Made by a program: the position numbers and the translations under genes. Shown one piece after another: positions 8,723 to 16,675 of a stretch of 42,474 bases of DNA. The notes below the pieces were generated by a model. The model ran no database searches and was not told where the DNA came from. It saw nothing but the letters and a program-made list of their open reading frames with translations. The stretch comes from Snodgrassella alvi (GTDB lineage Bacteria > Pseudomonadota > Gammaproteobacteria > Burkholderiales > Neisseriaceae), in NCBI RefSeq assembly GCF_002777825.1, contig NZ_MEIR01000088.1:1-42474 (forward strand), read 5' to 3'. Position 1 is the first letter of the stretch; every line of letters begins with the position of its first letter.

Positions 8723-9964
8723 ATGGCGTTAATCGTACAAAAATACGGCGGTACCTCAGTAGGAACTGTAGAGCGTATAAAAAATGTAGCGCGTCGTGTA
8801 GCACAGGCCAGAGCCAATGGTGATGATGTTGTCGTGGTTGTATCCGCCATGAGTGGTGAAACCAACCGTCTGGTCGCACTGGCACATGAAATTCAGGAAA
8901 ACCCCAGTCCACGAGAAATGGATGTTGTGTTATCAACGGGTGAACAGGTGACAATCGGCCTGCTGGCCATGGCACTGCATAGCATTGGAGTGGATGCTAA
9001 AAGTTATACCGGCTGGCAGGTAGCAGTTAAAACCGATTGCGCCCATACCAAAGCACGGATTGATGCTATAGATGAAATACGCATCCGCACCGATCTGGAC
9101 GCTGGCAAGGTAGTCATCATTGCCGGTTTTCAGGGTGTCAATGTCAATAATGACATTACTACACTTGGCCGTGGTGGTTCTGATACCTCAGCAGTTGCGC
9201 TGGCTGCGGCATTGAAAGCCGATGAATGCCAGATTTATACCGATGTAGATGGCGTTTATACTACTGATCCGCGCGTTGTACCTGAAGCACGGCGCCTCAG
9301 TACCATCTCATTCGAAGAAATGCTGGAGCTGGCCAGTCTGGGCAGTAAGGTATTGCAAATCCGCTCAGTAGAGTTTGCTGGTAAATACAAGGTGCGGCTG
9401 CGTGTTTTAAGCAGTCTTGAAAACAGTGGCAAAGGCACATTAATTACGTTTGAAGAGGATCAAAATATGATGGAACATGCGGCAGTATCCGGTATTGCTT
9501 TTGATAAAAATCAGGCACGAATTAATGTGCGTGGTGTACCAGATACGCCAGGAATAGCCTCTCTGATACTCGGTGCCGTAGCCGATGCCAATATTGAAGT
9601 AGACATGATAATTCAGAATTTCGGTACCGCGGGCACCACTGATTTTTCTTTTACCGTACCACGTAGTGATTATCAGAATACCCTAGATATTCTGCATGAA
9701 GTACAGAAAAAAATCGGCGCCCGTGAAGTTTGTGGCGATGATACCGTATGTAAAGTATCCATAGTCGGCATGGGTATGCGCTCACACGTTGGCATTGCTT
9801 CTACCATGTTCCGTACACTGGCTAAAGAAAATATCAATATTCAAATGATTTCAACTTCAGAAATCAAGGTTTCCGTACTAATTGATGAAAAATACCTGGA
9901 ACTGGCTACTCGAGTGCTCCATCAGGTATTTCAGCTGGATAAAGAACCGGCAAATAGAAGCTAA
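8723..9964 (+). CDS. lysC: Aspartate kinase
   Basis: It phosphorylates aspartate, the committed step toward lysine/diaminopimelate, threonine and methionine. The 413-residue chain starts with VQKYGGTSVG (ATP/aspartate site). The kinase domain spans about 1-245 with GFQGVNVNNDITTLGRGGSDTS spread over bases 9125-9189. Two ACT regulatory domains follow (about 265-410), ending in EIKVSVLIDEKYLE. This is the mono-functional, lysine/threonine-regulated type. An in-frame ATG at 9467 (Met249) has GAGG 8 nt upstream, matching the internal start of the beta subunit in alpha2/beta2 aspartate kinases of Bacillus and Corynebacterium. A terminator follows the gene. Confidence 0.97.
   Translation: MALIVQKYGGTSVGTVERIKNVARRVAQARANGDDVVVVVSAMSGETNRLVALAHEIQENPSPREMDVVLSTGEQVTIGLLAMALHSIGVDAKSYTGWQVAVKTDCAHTKARIDAIDEIRIRTDLDAGKVVIIAGFQGVNVNNDITTLGRGGSDTSAVALAAALKADECQIYTDVDGVYTTDPRVVPEARRLSTISFEEMLELASLGSKVLQIRSVEFAGKYKVRLRVLSSLENSGKGTLITFEEDQNMMEHAAVSGIAFDKNQARINVRGVPDTPGIASLILGAVADANIEVDMIIQNFGTAGTTDFSFTVPRSDYQNTLDILHEVQKKIGAREVCGDDTVCKVSIVGMGMRSHVGIASTMFRTLAKENINIQMISTSEIKVSVLIDEKYLELATRVLHQVFQLDKEPANRS
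9467..9964 (+). CDS. Probable in-frame beta product of aspartate kinase (ACT domains only)
   Basis: Starting at Met249 of lysC, in frame, this would give a 165-residue protein of the two ACT domains alone. AGAGGATCAAAATATG provides a ribosome site 8 nt before the ATG, better than most internal methionines have. In Corynebacterium and Bacillus the beta subunit arises in exactly this way near residue 250. Translation here is inferred, not shown. Confidence 0.45.
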   Translation: MMEHAAVSGIAFDKNQARINVRGVPDTPGIASLILGAVADANIEVDMIIQNFGTAGTTDFSFTVPRSDYQNTLDILHEVQKKIGAREVCGDDTVCKVSIVGMGMRSHVGIASTMFRTLAKENINIQMISTSEIKVSVLIDEKYLELATRVLHQVFQLDKEPANRS

Positions 9965-9997
9965 AAATCTCCTTTTAATTCTTGTAAAGTTTAACCC

Positions 9998-10028
9998 AGG
10001 TCGGCTGAGCTACATCAGTCGACCTTTA
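9998..10028 (+). terminator. Terminator between lysC and ttcA
   Basis: An 11-bp stem with one G-T pair (9998-10008 with 10015-10025, AGGTCGGCTGA/TCAGTCGACCT), 6-nt loop, followed by TTAATTATT. Confidence 0.65.
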
Positions 10029-10073
10029 ATTATTGTACAATGGCAGCTATTTGCTTAAATTAGTGCTGCATCC

Positions 10074-11006
10074 ATGTCTCATACACCCAAACGCGAATAC
10101 GAAAACAATAAGCTGGTCAAACGACTCCGGCATCAGGTTGGCGCTGCCATTAATGACTTCCAGATGATTGCAGAGGGCGACAAAATCATGGTTTGCCTCT
10201 CTGGCGGCAAAGATAGCTATGCATTACTGGACATTCTGCTCAGACTACAGAAATCCGCTCCAGTACAATTTGAAATTCTGGCCGTTAATCTTGATCAGAA
10301 ACAACCAGGCTTTCCGGCTCATATCTTACCCGACTATCTGCGTAGTCTGGGCGTACCATTTCAAATCATCGAAGAAGATACCTATAGCATAGTCAAACGG
10401 GTTATAGAAGAGGGTAAAACCACCTGTGGCCTGTGCAGTCGCTTGCGTCGTGGCATTCTGTATCGCGTGGCCAAAGAAAATGACTGCACCAAAATAGCTT
10501 TAGGCCATCATCGCGATGATATTCTGGAAACCCTGTTTCTGAATATGTTCTACGGTGGCAAACTCAAAGCTATGCCACCAAAACTGTTATCTGACAATGG
10601 TGAACACATCATTATTAGACCATTAGCCTATGTCAAGGAAAAAGACCTGATTCGCTATGCACAAATGCAGGAATTTCCAATTATTCCATGCAACCTGTGT
10701 GGTTCTCAGCCCAATTTGCAACGGCAGGTAATTAAAGACATGCTGCAACAATGGGAGAAGCAGTTTCCGGGGCGCATTGAATCCATGTTTTCAGCCCTGC
10801 AAAACGTCGTACCTTCACATTTGGCAGACTATAGATTATTCAACTTCACCGGCCTGCAACAGGGGCAGAAACTGCCACATGGCGGCGATATTGCTTTTGA
10901 CCGCGAAAATTTTTCTTCCACGACAACGTTAGTACAGACTGGTGAAATTACTCAATCTGTACAAACAGGCAAACCTATTATTAACATCTTAGATTCCAGA
11001 CAATAA
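10074..11006 (+). CDS. ttcA: tRNA 2-thiocytidine(32) synthetase
   Basis: It thiolates cytidine 32 of certain tRNAs in the cytoplasm, using ATP and an iron-sulfur cluster. The 310 residues contain the PP-loop SGGKDS at 43-48 and two CxxC pairs, Cys118/Cys121 ([12 protein letters not shown]) and Cys206/Cys209 (CNLCGSQ), the TtcA pattern for cluster binding; GHHRDD is also conserved. The ribosome site is weak. The downstream MFS gene begins 7 nt after the stop, so the two are probably co-transcribed, though no functional link is obvious. Confidence 0.96.
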   Translation: MSHTPKREYENNKLVKRLRHQVGAAINDFQMIAEGDKIMVCLSGGKDSYALLDILLRLQKSAPVQFEILAVNLDQKQPGFPAHILPDYLRSLGVPFQIIEEDTYSIVKRVIEEGKTTCGLCSRLRRGILYRVAKENDCTKIALGHHRDDILETLFLNMFYGGKLKAMPPKLLSDNGEHIIIRPLAYVKEKDLIRYAQMQEFPIIPCNLCGSQPNLQRQVIKDMLQQWEKQFPGRIESMFSALQNVVPSHLADYRLFNFTGLQQGQKLPHGGDIAFDRENFSSTTTLVQTGEITQSVQTGKPIINILDSRQ

Positions 11007-11013
11007 GCCCCCT

Positions 11014-12252
11014 ATGAATCAACCAAGAAAAAAATTAACTCCCGCAAAAGCCATGGTAGCCGCAATTAGCGGCTACGCTATGGATGGTTTTGACTTACTG
11101 ATACTCGGATTTATGCTCAGTGCTATCAGTGCCGACCTTGGACTGAACACCTCACAAGCCGGTTCACTAGTAACATGGACATTAATCGGTTCCGTTATCG
11201 GTGGTATCGTATTTGGCCATCTGAGCGACCGTTTTGGCCGAGTACGCATGCTATCACTCACCATCCTTATGTTTGCCATATTTACTGGTCTCTGTGCCAT
11301 TGCGCAGGGTTATTACGACCTGCTGATTTACCGTGCACTGGCTGGCATGGGTCTGGGCGGTGAATTTGGTATCGGCATGGCCATGATTGCTGAAGTATGG
11401 CCTGCTGCAAAACGCAACCGTGCCTCAGCCTTTGTCGGCATAGGCTGGCAGTTGGGTGTACTGGCAGCGGCTTTTATCACCCCGTTCCTGCTCAATATTA
11501 TCGGCTGGCGCGGCATGTTTCTCGTGGGATTATTCCCAGCTGTGGCGTCTTACTTTATTCGTCATGATACCAGCGAACCAGAACAGTTTACCCGCGAACA
11601 CAAAGCCCAAGGCGAGCTGTCATTTTCAGCACGTCTGAGCTTACTGGTTAAAGACCGGCAGACAGCCAAAATCAGTCTAGGTATTTTTATCCTGTGTGCG
11701 GTACAAAACTTTGGTTACTACGGATTAATGATCTGGATGCCCAGTTATCTGGCTAATAAACTGGGTTTTAGCCTTACCGCTTCCGGTAACTGGACAGCGG
11801 TTACCGTAATCGGCATGATTATCGGTATCTGGCTGTTTGGTTTTCTGGCCGACCACTTTGCCCGTTGGAAAATCTTCCTGATTTACCAGATTGGTTCCTT
11901 TATTATGGTGGCACAATATGCCCAGTTACAGGATCCAACCGCATTACTTATCTGCGGTGCCATTATGGGGCTATTTGTAAACGGCATGATTGGTGGCTAT
12001 GGTGCACTGATTTCTGATAATTTTCCACCACATGTCCGTGCCACTGCCCAGAATGTACTATTCAATCTTGGCCGAGGTGTAGGTGGTTTCGGGCCACTGG
12101 TTATCGGCTTTTTCGTTAAAGAATGGTCATTCTATGCAGCCTTGTGTCTGCTGGCGTCTATCTACCTCTTAGACATCATCGCAACCTTATGGCTACTACC
12201 CCGGCATAACACCACCCCATCCGAAGATGACAGCCTTGGCGTTATCGGCTGA
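11014..12252 (+). CDS. MFS metabolite:proton symporter
   Basis: A 412-residue inner-membrane transporter with about 12 hydrophobic segments. TM1 carries DGFD (residues 24-27), a motif of the aromatic-acid:H+ symporter and sialate/shikimate-type branches. Loop 2-3 has the MFS motif A, GHLSDRFGRVRML. The TM4 region GEFGIGMAMIAEVWP is typical of the metabolite:H+ symporter group. No catabolic genes are adjacent to suggest a substrate; the next gene encodes a small cupin. The start at 11014 has no clear ribosome site and sits 7 nt after ttcA, consistent with translational coupling. A terminator follows. Confidence 0.88.
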   Translation: MNQPRKKLTPAKAMVAAISGYAMDGFDLLILGFMLSAISADLGLNTSQAGSLVTWTLIGSVIGGIVFGHLSDRFGRVRMLSLTILMFAIFTGLCAIAQGYYDLLIYRALAGMGLGGEFGIGMAMIAEVWPAAKRNRASAFVGIGWQLGVLAAAFITPFLLNIIGWRGMFLVGLFPAVASYFIRHDTSEPEQFTREHKAQGELSFSARLSLLVKDRQTAKISLGIFILCAVQNFGYYGLMIWMPSYLANKLGFSLTASGNWTAVTVIGMIIGIWLFGFLADHFARWKIFLIYQIGSFIMVAQYAQLQDPTALLICGAIMGLFVNGMIGGYGALISDNFPPHVRATAQNVLFNLGRGVGGFGPLVIGFFVKEWSFYAALCLLASIYLLDIIATLWLLPRHNTTPSEDDSLGVIG

Positions 12253-12264
12253 TTAAGTTACTCA

Positions 12265-12299
12265 TCAGTGCAGAGTTACCATACCCTGCACTGACTTTT
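12265..12299 (+). terminator. Terminator after the MFS gene
   Basis: A perfect 9-bp stem TCAGTGCAG/CTGCACTGA (12265-12273 with 12286-12294) with a 12-nt loop, followed by CTTTTA. Confidence 0.6.
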
Positions 12300-12323
12300 A
12301 CCATCGACATATCAGATAAAACC

Positions 12324-12707
12324 ATGACAACATTTACCAAAGTTATTTTATATACCGATAGCGATGGCTATGCCCGCTTCAAAGAAGAAAAAATCGAATT
12401 AACCGAAGGCAATGAAAAAAGCCAACTATCACCGTGGTTAAATGCAGAAGATTTACAATTACGTCACAGCCCGGTTGGTTTTGAAAGTGATTTTCACTGT
12501 ACTGGCAAGCCGCAATGGCTGTTTGTGTTACAGGGAATCATGGAAATTGGCCTGCGTGATGGCACCACCCGCCGTTTTGGCCCCGGTGAACATTTTTATT
12601 CTGCCGATACCCTGCCCGCAGGCGCCGCATTCGACCAACACATTCATGGACACTGTAGTCGCCTGATTGGCAACGATCCCCTGATTACTGCCTTTATCCG
12701 CGACTAA
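12324..12707 (+). CDS. Small cupin-domain protein
   Basis: A 127-residue single-domain protein. The central stretch LFVLQGIMEIGLRDGT followed by RRFGPGEHFYSADTLPAG has the cupin spacing of two beta-hairpins with a PG turn. Possible metal ligands are the histidines near the end (HIHGHC) and His in GEHFYS, but the classical cupin motif 1 histidine pair is not clean, so metal binding is uncertain. Comparable proteins are annotated only as cupin or hypothetical. It lies after a terminator and 36 bp before the peroxiredoxin gene, so it may head that operon. Function unknown. Confidence 0.75.
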   Translation: MTTFTKVILYTDSDGYARFKEEKIELTEGNEKSQLSPWLNAEDLQLRHSPVGFESDFHCTGKPQWLFVLQGIMEIGLRDGTTRRFGPGEHFYSADTLPAGAAFDQHIHGHCSRLIGNDPLITAFIRD

Positions 12708-12743
12708 CTTCAGTAACAAAATATTTACAAAGGAAAATATACA

Positions 12744-13190
12744 ATGTCAAAACCCATGCTGTTTAGCCTGCCCAATGCAGAAGGCAACAACTTCAACATT
12801 GCCGAACACCTACCAGCCGTTGTTTATTTTTATCCGAAAGACAATACCCCTGGTTGCACCACCGAGGCACAGCAATTCAGTACACTACTACCACAATTCA
12901 AGCAGCTAGGTTATAACGTCATCGGCATTTCCCGCGATACAGAAAAAAGCCATCACAATTTCATCTGCAAATACGAACTCAACATCACCCTGTTGTCAGA
13001 TTGTAAAGAAACAGTATGCCGCCAGTTTGACGTACTCAAAGAAAAAAACATGTATGGCAAAAAAGTATTTGGTATAGAAAGAAGCACATTTATCCTGAAT
13101 CAGGATGGCAATATTGTTCATGAATGGCGCAAAGTGAAAGCCGCCGGCCATGCCCAAACAGTTTTAGATACCCTACAACAACATGCCTAG
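12744..13190 (+). CDS. Peroxiredoxin of the Bcp/PrxQ type
   Basis: A 148-residue thiol peroxidase that reduces hydrogen and organic peroxides in the cytoplasm. The peroxidatic Cys38 lies in YPKDNTPGCTTEA, and Arg112 to Thr115 (ERST) is the usual partner. The second cysteine five residues on, used for resolution in E. coli Bcp, is missing (Gln43). Cys75 in HNFICKYEL sits 37 residues on, close to the spacing used by the other PrxQ subtype (as in Xanthomonas), so it is the likely resolving cysteine; Cys87 and Cys92 are further candidates. AAAGGA lies about 10 nt before the ATG. Its stop overlaps the start of ogt by 8 bp, so expression is coupled. Confidence 0.9.
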   Translation: MSKPMLFSLPNAEGNNFNIAEHLPAVVYFYPKDNTPGCTTEAQQFSTLLPQFKQLGYNVIGISRDTEKSHHNFICKYELNITLLSDCKETVCRQFDVLKEKNMYGKKVFGIERSTFILNQDGNIVHEWRKVKAAGHAQTVLDTLQQHA

Positions 13191-13638
13191 CTATTCCTAT
13201 CGCGCGCCCTGCTGCTCATTAATACTGGATTTTAATCAGCAGCAACTACAGGCAATCCACTGGCAAACAGCCACATCAGAAACCCTGCCTAAGTTGACAG
13301 GATATTGGGCTCAACAGCTTGATGCCTATTTCTCTGGCAAGCTGCAAACATTTAACTACCCCCCCTCATCTACTGGTACAGAATTCCAGCAACGAGTGTG
13401 GCAGGCAATTGCCAATATTCCCTATGGGCAGGTAGCTACCTACGGCGATATTGCCCGTATACTGGGTAGCGCAGCCAGAGCAGTTGGACAGGCCTGTGGC
13501 AAAAATCCCCTGCCAATTATTATCCCCTGCCATCGGGTTGTATCCGCCAATGGTCTGGGCGGATTTAGCCTGAGTAATAATCCTTTCGAACTCAATATTA
13601 AACGCTGGTTACTCGCCCATGAGGGAGCAACATGGTAA
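13183..13638 (+). CDS. ogt: Methylated-DNA--protein-cysteine methyltransferase
   Basis: A suicide repair protein that moves the alkyl group from O6-methylguanine to its own cysteine. The 151 residues end in the MGMT DNA-binding domain: helix-turn-helix region YGQVATYGDIARILG, recognition arginine in RAVGQACGKNP, acceptor Cys116 in IPCHRVV, then GLGGFS. The N-terminal ribonuclease-like domain is short but recognisable. Size fits Ogt rather than Ada. It overlaps the peroxiredoxin gene by 8 bp and xerD by 7 bp. A C7 run at about 13359-13365 encodes Tyr-Pro-Pro-Ser and could slip, but it is short. Confidence 0.93.
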   Translation: MPSYSYRAPCCSLILDFNQQQLQAIHWQTATSETLPKLTGYWAQQLDAYFSGKLQTFNYPPSSTGTEFQQRVWQAIANIPYGQVATYGDIARILGSAARAVGQACGKNPLPIIIPCHRVVSANGLGGFSLSNNPFELNIKRWLLAHEGATW

Positions 13639-14531
13639 ACGAATCCTTACCACCAGAGCTGCTCGAACCGATTGAATCGCTGCTTGAGCACTTATGGCTA
13701 AGCGAACAACTGGCATTTAACACACTAGAAGGCTACCGGCGCGACCTAAGCAAAATTGCACGCCGCTTACAGCCTCAGCATCTGAACTGGTTCAACGTAG
13801 ATGCTTTATCACTGGCTGATGCAATATTTATCGATAGTGAAAAACCATCATCACAAGCACGAGCACTGTCAGCATGTAAACGTCTGTTTAGCTGGATGCA
13901 GGAATACAACCGGCGTCAGGATTTACCTACCGAGCAGCTACAAATGCCCAAAAAAGGCCAACATCTGCCTGATATCATTTCCGAAAGCCAAATAGATGCT
14001 CTTCTAGCTGCTCCAGATACCGAAACACCACATGGTCTACGCGATAAGGCCTTACTGGAACTAATGTACGCTACCGGCTTACGCGTCAGCGAAGCTGTTA
14101 ATTTGCACATTAACGAAATTGATTTACAGAATGGTCTGCTTAGTACCATCGGTAAAGGAAACAAGCAGCGTATGGTACCACTGGGTGAAGAAGCCACAGA
14201 CTGGCTACAAAATTACTTTACTCATGCTCGCCCTGCCTTACTCAAAGGACGAGCATGTGATGCTGTATTTGTCAGCCAGAAAAAAACCGCCATTAGTCGC
14301 CAATTGGCATGGATGATTGTCACTAAATATGCCAGTGCAGCAGGTATTCATCACCTTAGCCCCCACGGCCTGCGCCATGCATTTGCCACTCATCTGGTTA
14401 ACCATGGTGCTGATCTGCGCGTAGTCCAGCTATTACTGGGACATGCCGATATAGGTACCACCCAAATCTATACCCATGTAGCCAATGAACGTCTGAAACA
14501 ACTAGTACAACAGCATCATCCGCGCGGATAA
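13632..14531 (+). CDS. xerD: Site-specific tyrosine recombinase XerD
   Basis: One of the two recombinases that resolve chromosome dimers at dif. The 299 residues align with E. coli XerD in length and in active-site numbering: Arg151 (TGLRVSEA), Lys175 (GKGNKQR), His245 and Arg248 (SPHGLRHAFATHL), His271 (LLGHADIGTT) and the nucleophile Tyr280 (QIYTHV). The N-terminal SAM-like core-binding domain covers about 10-100. ATG at 13632 overlaps the end of ogt, with GAGGGAG just upstream. It is a housekeeping recombinase, not evidence for a nearby integrative element. Confidence 0.95.
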   Translation: MVNESLPPELLEPIESLLEHLWLSEQLAFNTLEGYRRDLSKIARRLQPQHLNWFNVDALSLADAIFIDSEKPSSQARALSACKRLFSWMQEYNRRQDLPTEQLQMPKKGQHLPDIISESQIDALLAAPDTETPHGLRDKALLELMYATGLRVSEAVNLHINEIDLQNGLLSTIGKGNKQRMVPLGEEATDWLQNYFTHARPALLKGRACDAVFVSQKKTAISRQLAWMIVTKYASAAGIHHLSPHGLRHAFATHLVNHGADLRVVQLLLGHADIGTTQIYTHVANERLKQLVQQHHPRG

Positions 14532-14939
14532 AATACAAATCAAAACACAATACAAAATAAGCAAACTTATCAGAATAATAATTTAAGTTGCCCTACTGAA
14601 ACAAAATACATTGACAATTGACGCTCATAGTTACAATACACCAGCATCAACAATTACATAGCAGCAAGCCACCATTCTGCAATACAAAGTTTGCTTGTGC
14701 CATACCATACTTTATCTGGCCAATTATCAGTTTATCGATATTAATTTATATATTAGTATTGAAAAATTTAACAACACAAAAACAACAACAGCCATATATT
14801 CAGCTATCTTATGTAGCCACCTTAATCTCAATATTCAAACTGCACATAAAAATAAATGATTTCACAACATGAAAAAGCCAGCATGCAAAGCATACTGGCT
14901 TAAAATCACTTAGATCAAATAAATAACATTATTTAATTA
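14532..14939. other. Intergenic stretch between xerD and the lipoprotein gene
   Basis: A 408-bp AT-rich gap between convergent genes. One 84-codon frame (14618-14872) opens with TTG, lacks a ribosome site and is rich in AT-driven residues; I do not call it. The only clear element is the terminator at 14871-14901. Confidence 0.6.
14871..14901 (-). terminator. Terminator of the lipoprotein gene
   Basis: Stem AAGCCAG/CTGGCTT plus ATGC/GCAT across one mismatch (14875-14886 with 14890-14901), 3-nt loop. On the minus strand it ends in a five-T tract, 39 nt after the stop. Confidence 0.75.
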
Positions 14940-16112
14940 TTAATACAGACCTAAACGAGAACCAATATTAATTGAATTTTGCGGCGTAGGCTGCATAGTA
15001 AATTTCGGGCTTCCAGTATATTCCAGTTGGAATTTATAATCTATTTTCATCGGACCTTTAAGTTCTTTAATATCATCCAGCGGCACCTCACATTGATAGC
15101 GTACTCCTATAATTCGACCCTTAGAGTCAAAATAGAAATTGCTTACAATCGGAATAGGTTTATTCTTAAATTGCGCCATATAACTACCAATTGGTGTACC
15201 AGCCAATGCGCCATCATTATTATCTGAATAGATTGACGCCAATGCATCAATGATTTTTTGTAATACTGCATAGTCCTGAGGCTGATATTTACTATCCGAA
15301 CCAGCTTTGGAAGCAGCCTGTTTCAAAGCTTGAGAAAGACTTTGCAGCATGGCAGCATTATATTTTAGGCTTTCAGCATAAGACGAATTCAGTTTAACCT
15401 GATGTTTAGCCTCCAGCTCCTTTCCAAATTCGTCTACACTTACTTTGCTAAATTCACTAGATTTAATTACAGCATAACCATCATCTACAGATTTAGGTAA
15501 ACTTTTCAACAAATCAGCAATAGGTAAATGCTGTACTCTGTCTTGCGGTACAGCCAATTGCACGTATCTGTCACCGATCACCAATTGAGGATTGGATTGT
15601 TCATTCATAACATCTGATACATTAGTGATAGCAGAAGCATCCATGTACACAGACAAATTATTGAAGTCTACATAAACAGGAAATTTATAAGAAATCAGTG
15701 CATTTTTGCTTTCATAGCGGAACTCTGGAATAACTTCCATACGCCCTTTTCGCATATCCACTGCACCAGTAAATGGTATTGAGAATGATTTGCTAATCAG
15801 TCCCATCATCCTGTTAACCGATTCCATTTGCTGTTTATAATAATCTGGTTCAGCTTCTAAAAACTCTTCGGAAGAATCACTTGATTGTACTGTAATTGCT
15901 TCTGAATTTTTATCCGCAGTGCTGGCGCCTGCCTGATTACCCATTTCCAGTCTATAACTACCACTGAAATTAAACTGATTATCTTCTTTCATCATACGCT
16001 GCATACCAGCACGTACCATCTTGTCCGGTGATTCTTCTATCTTGTTTCCACATGCTGACACCAGCCCAGCAACAGCCAGTGCCAAAATCATTTTTGTAAT
16101 CTGCAATCTCAT
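14940..16112 (-). CDS. Uncharacterised lipoprotein
   Basis: A 390-residue protein that I do not recognise. The chosen ATG at 16112 has AAAAGGGATGTT directly upstream (a strong ribosome site) and yields a clean lipoprotein signal: MRLQITK, hydrophobic core, lipobox LVSAC with Cys21. The frame continues to 16202 but that would bury the signal. The mature part begins with a Ser/Glu-rich linker (about 60-90), then mixed beta-rich sequence with repeated VYVDFNNLSVYMDAS-like and EFRYESKNALISYKF-like strands, followed by a helical stretch (about 255-310). Cys and catalytic patterns are lacking, so a binding or structural envelope role is more likely than an enzyme. Its own terminator and a long upstream region suggest it is a single-gene unit. 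Confidence 0.85.
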   Translation of the reverse strand: MRLQITKMILALAVAGLVSACGNKIEESPDKMVRAGMQRMMKEDNQFNFSGSYRLEMGNQAGASTADKNSEAITVQSSDSSEEFLEAEPDYYKQQMESVNRMMGLISKSFSIPFTGAVDMRKGRMEVIPEFRYESKNALISYKFPVYVDFNNLSVYMDASAITNVSDVMNEQSNPQLVIGDRYVQLAVPQDRVQHLPIADLLKSLPKSVDDGYAVIKSSEFSKVSVDEFGKELEAKHQVKLNSSYAESLKYNAAMLQSLSQALKQAASKAGSDSKYQPQDYAVLQKIIDALASIYSDNNDGALAGTPIGSYMAQFKNKPIPIVSNFYFDSKGRIIGVRYQCEVPLDDIKELKGPMKIDYKFQLEYTGSPKFTMQPTPQNSINIGSRLGLY

Positions 16113-16242
16113 AACATCCCTTTTAAAAATAAAGACAAAAAATAAAATTAAGTTAATAATTGTAAATGAATAAAACACAAATAACCAGATATTCTGCATC
16201 ATTTTTGCTTTACATGAATTGCATTTGTTGTAAAAATACTAA

Positions 16243-16258
16243 AACAGCATTTGCTGTT
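16243..16258. repeat. Operator-like palindrome AACAGCA-TT-TGCTGTT
   Basis: Perfect 7-bp arms with a 2-nt centre, 131 bp upstream of the lipoprotein start. The size fits a dimeric regulator site or a small hairpin; no regulator is identified. Confidence 0.4.
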
Positions 16259-16302
16259 AATGAAATATTATAAAAATTAATAACATTAATTACCAACATG
16301 CC

Positions 16303-16371
16303 GGAAATAGTTTTCTAGTCTGTTATAAAGCGCTTATTTTTCAAATAAAGCAGTAAACGCAAACTATTTCC
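16303..16371. repeat. Long inverted repeat with nested hairpin
   Basis: Arms GGAAATAGTTT (16303-16313) and AAACTATTTCC (16361-16371) are perfect complements 47 nt apart. Inside, a second hairpin forms from GCTTATTT and AAATAAAGC, flanked by CTG/CAG. No T-run follows in either direction, so it is not a simple terminator. Confidence 0.6.
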
Positions 16372-16608
16372 AAAAAAAATAATCTTTAGCTTAACCATGC
16401 AATCCTGAAGCATTACCTGCGCACAGGCAGGGTAACCATCTAAAAATATCCTGCCATTACCCATCAGGGCTCGACTTCTTCTTACCTGAAAATGATAAAA
16501 TTAATCGAATAGAAATTATGCTGACAATAAAAGAAATATTTTTTAATATTCTTTAAAGATAAATACTTGGCTAAAGCAAACTTTATCAAAGAGCTTCAAA
16601 GAAAATGA

Positions 16609-16639
16609 AAAATCAGGCAGAAATTTATCTGCCTGATTT
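16609..16639 (-). terminator. Rho-independent terminator of argH
   Basis: Perfect 11-bp stem AAATCAGGCAG/CTGCCTGATTT (16610-16620 with 16629-16639), 8-nt loop. On the minus strand it is followed by further T residues, 36 nt after the argH stop. Confidence 0.85.
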
Positions 16640-16675
16640 ATAAATTAGCTATTTAAACTTCCAGTACAATAAAAT

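Larger units (their letters stand above)
16113..16675. other. Structure-rich intergenic stretch upstream of the lipoprotein gene
   Basis: This 563-bp gap has no convincing gene. It contains the argH terminator, a perfect 7-bp-arm palindrome (16243-16258), an 11-bp inverted repeat around a nested hairpin (16303-16371), and a cluster of segments able to pair in alternative ways (16413-16462). It could hide a small RNA or a long regulated leader. Confidence 0.5.

Noticed and set aside
13359-13365. C7 tract in ogt as a phase-variation repeat
   Set aside because: Phase-variable neisserial genes usually have longer tracts, and ogt is a housekeeping repair gene; seven C is weak evidence.
13632-14531. 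Tyrosine recombinase as a sign of an integrative element
   Set aside because: Active-site numbering and length match housekeeping XerD, and it sits in an operon with repair genes.
14618-14872. 84-codon frame between xerD and the lipoprotein gene
   Set aside because: TTG start, no ribosome site, AT-driven composition, and it runs into the neighbouring terminator.
16113-16202. Upstream extension of the lipoprotein gene
   Set aside because: It would place 30 residues before a clean lipoprotein signal; the ATG at 16112 has a strong ribosome site.
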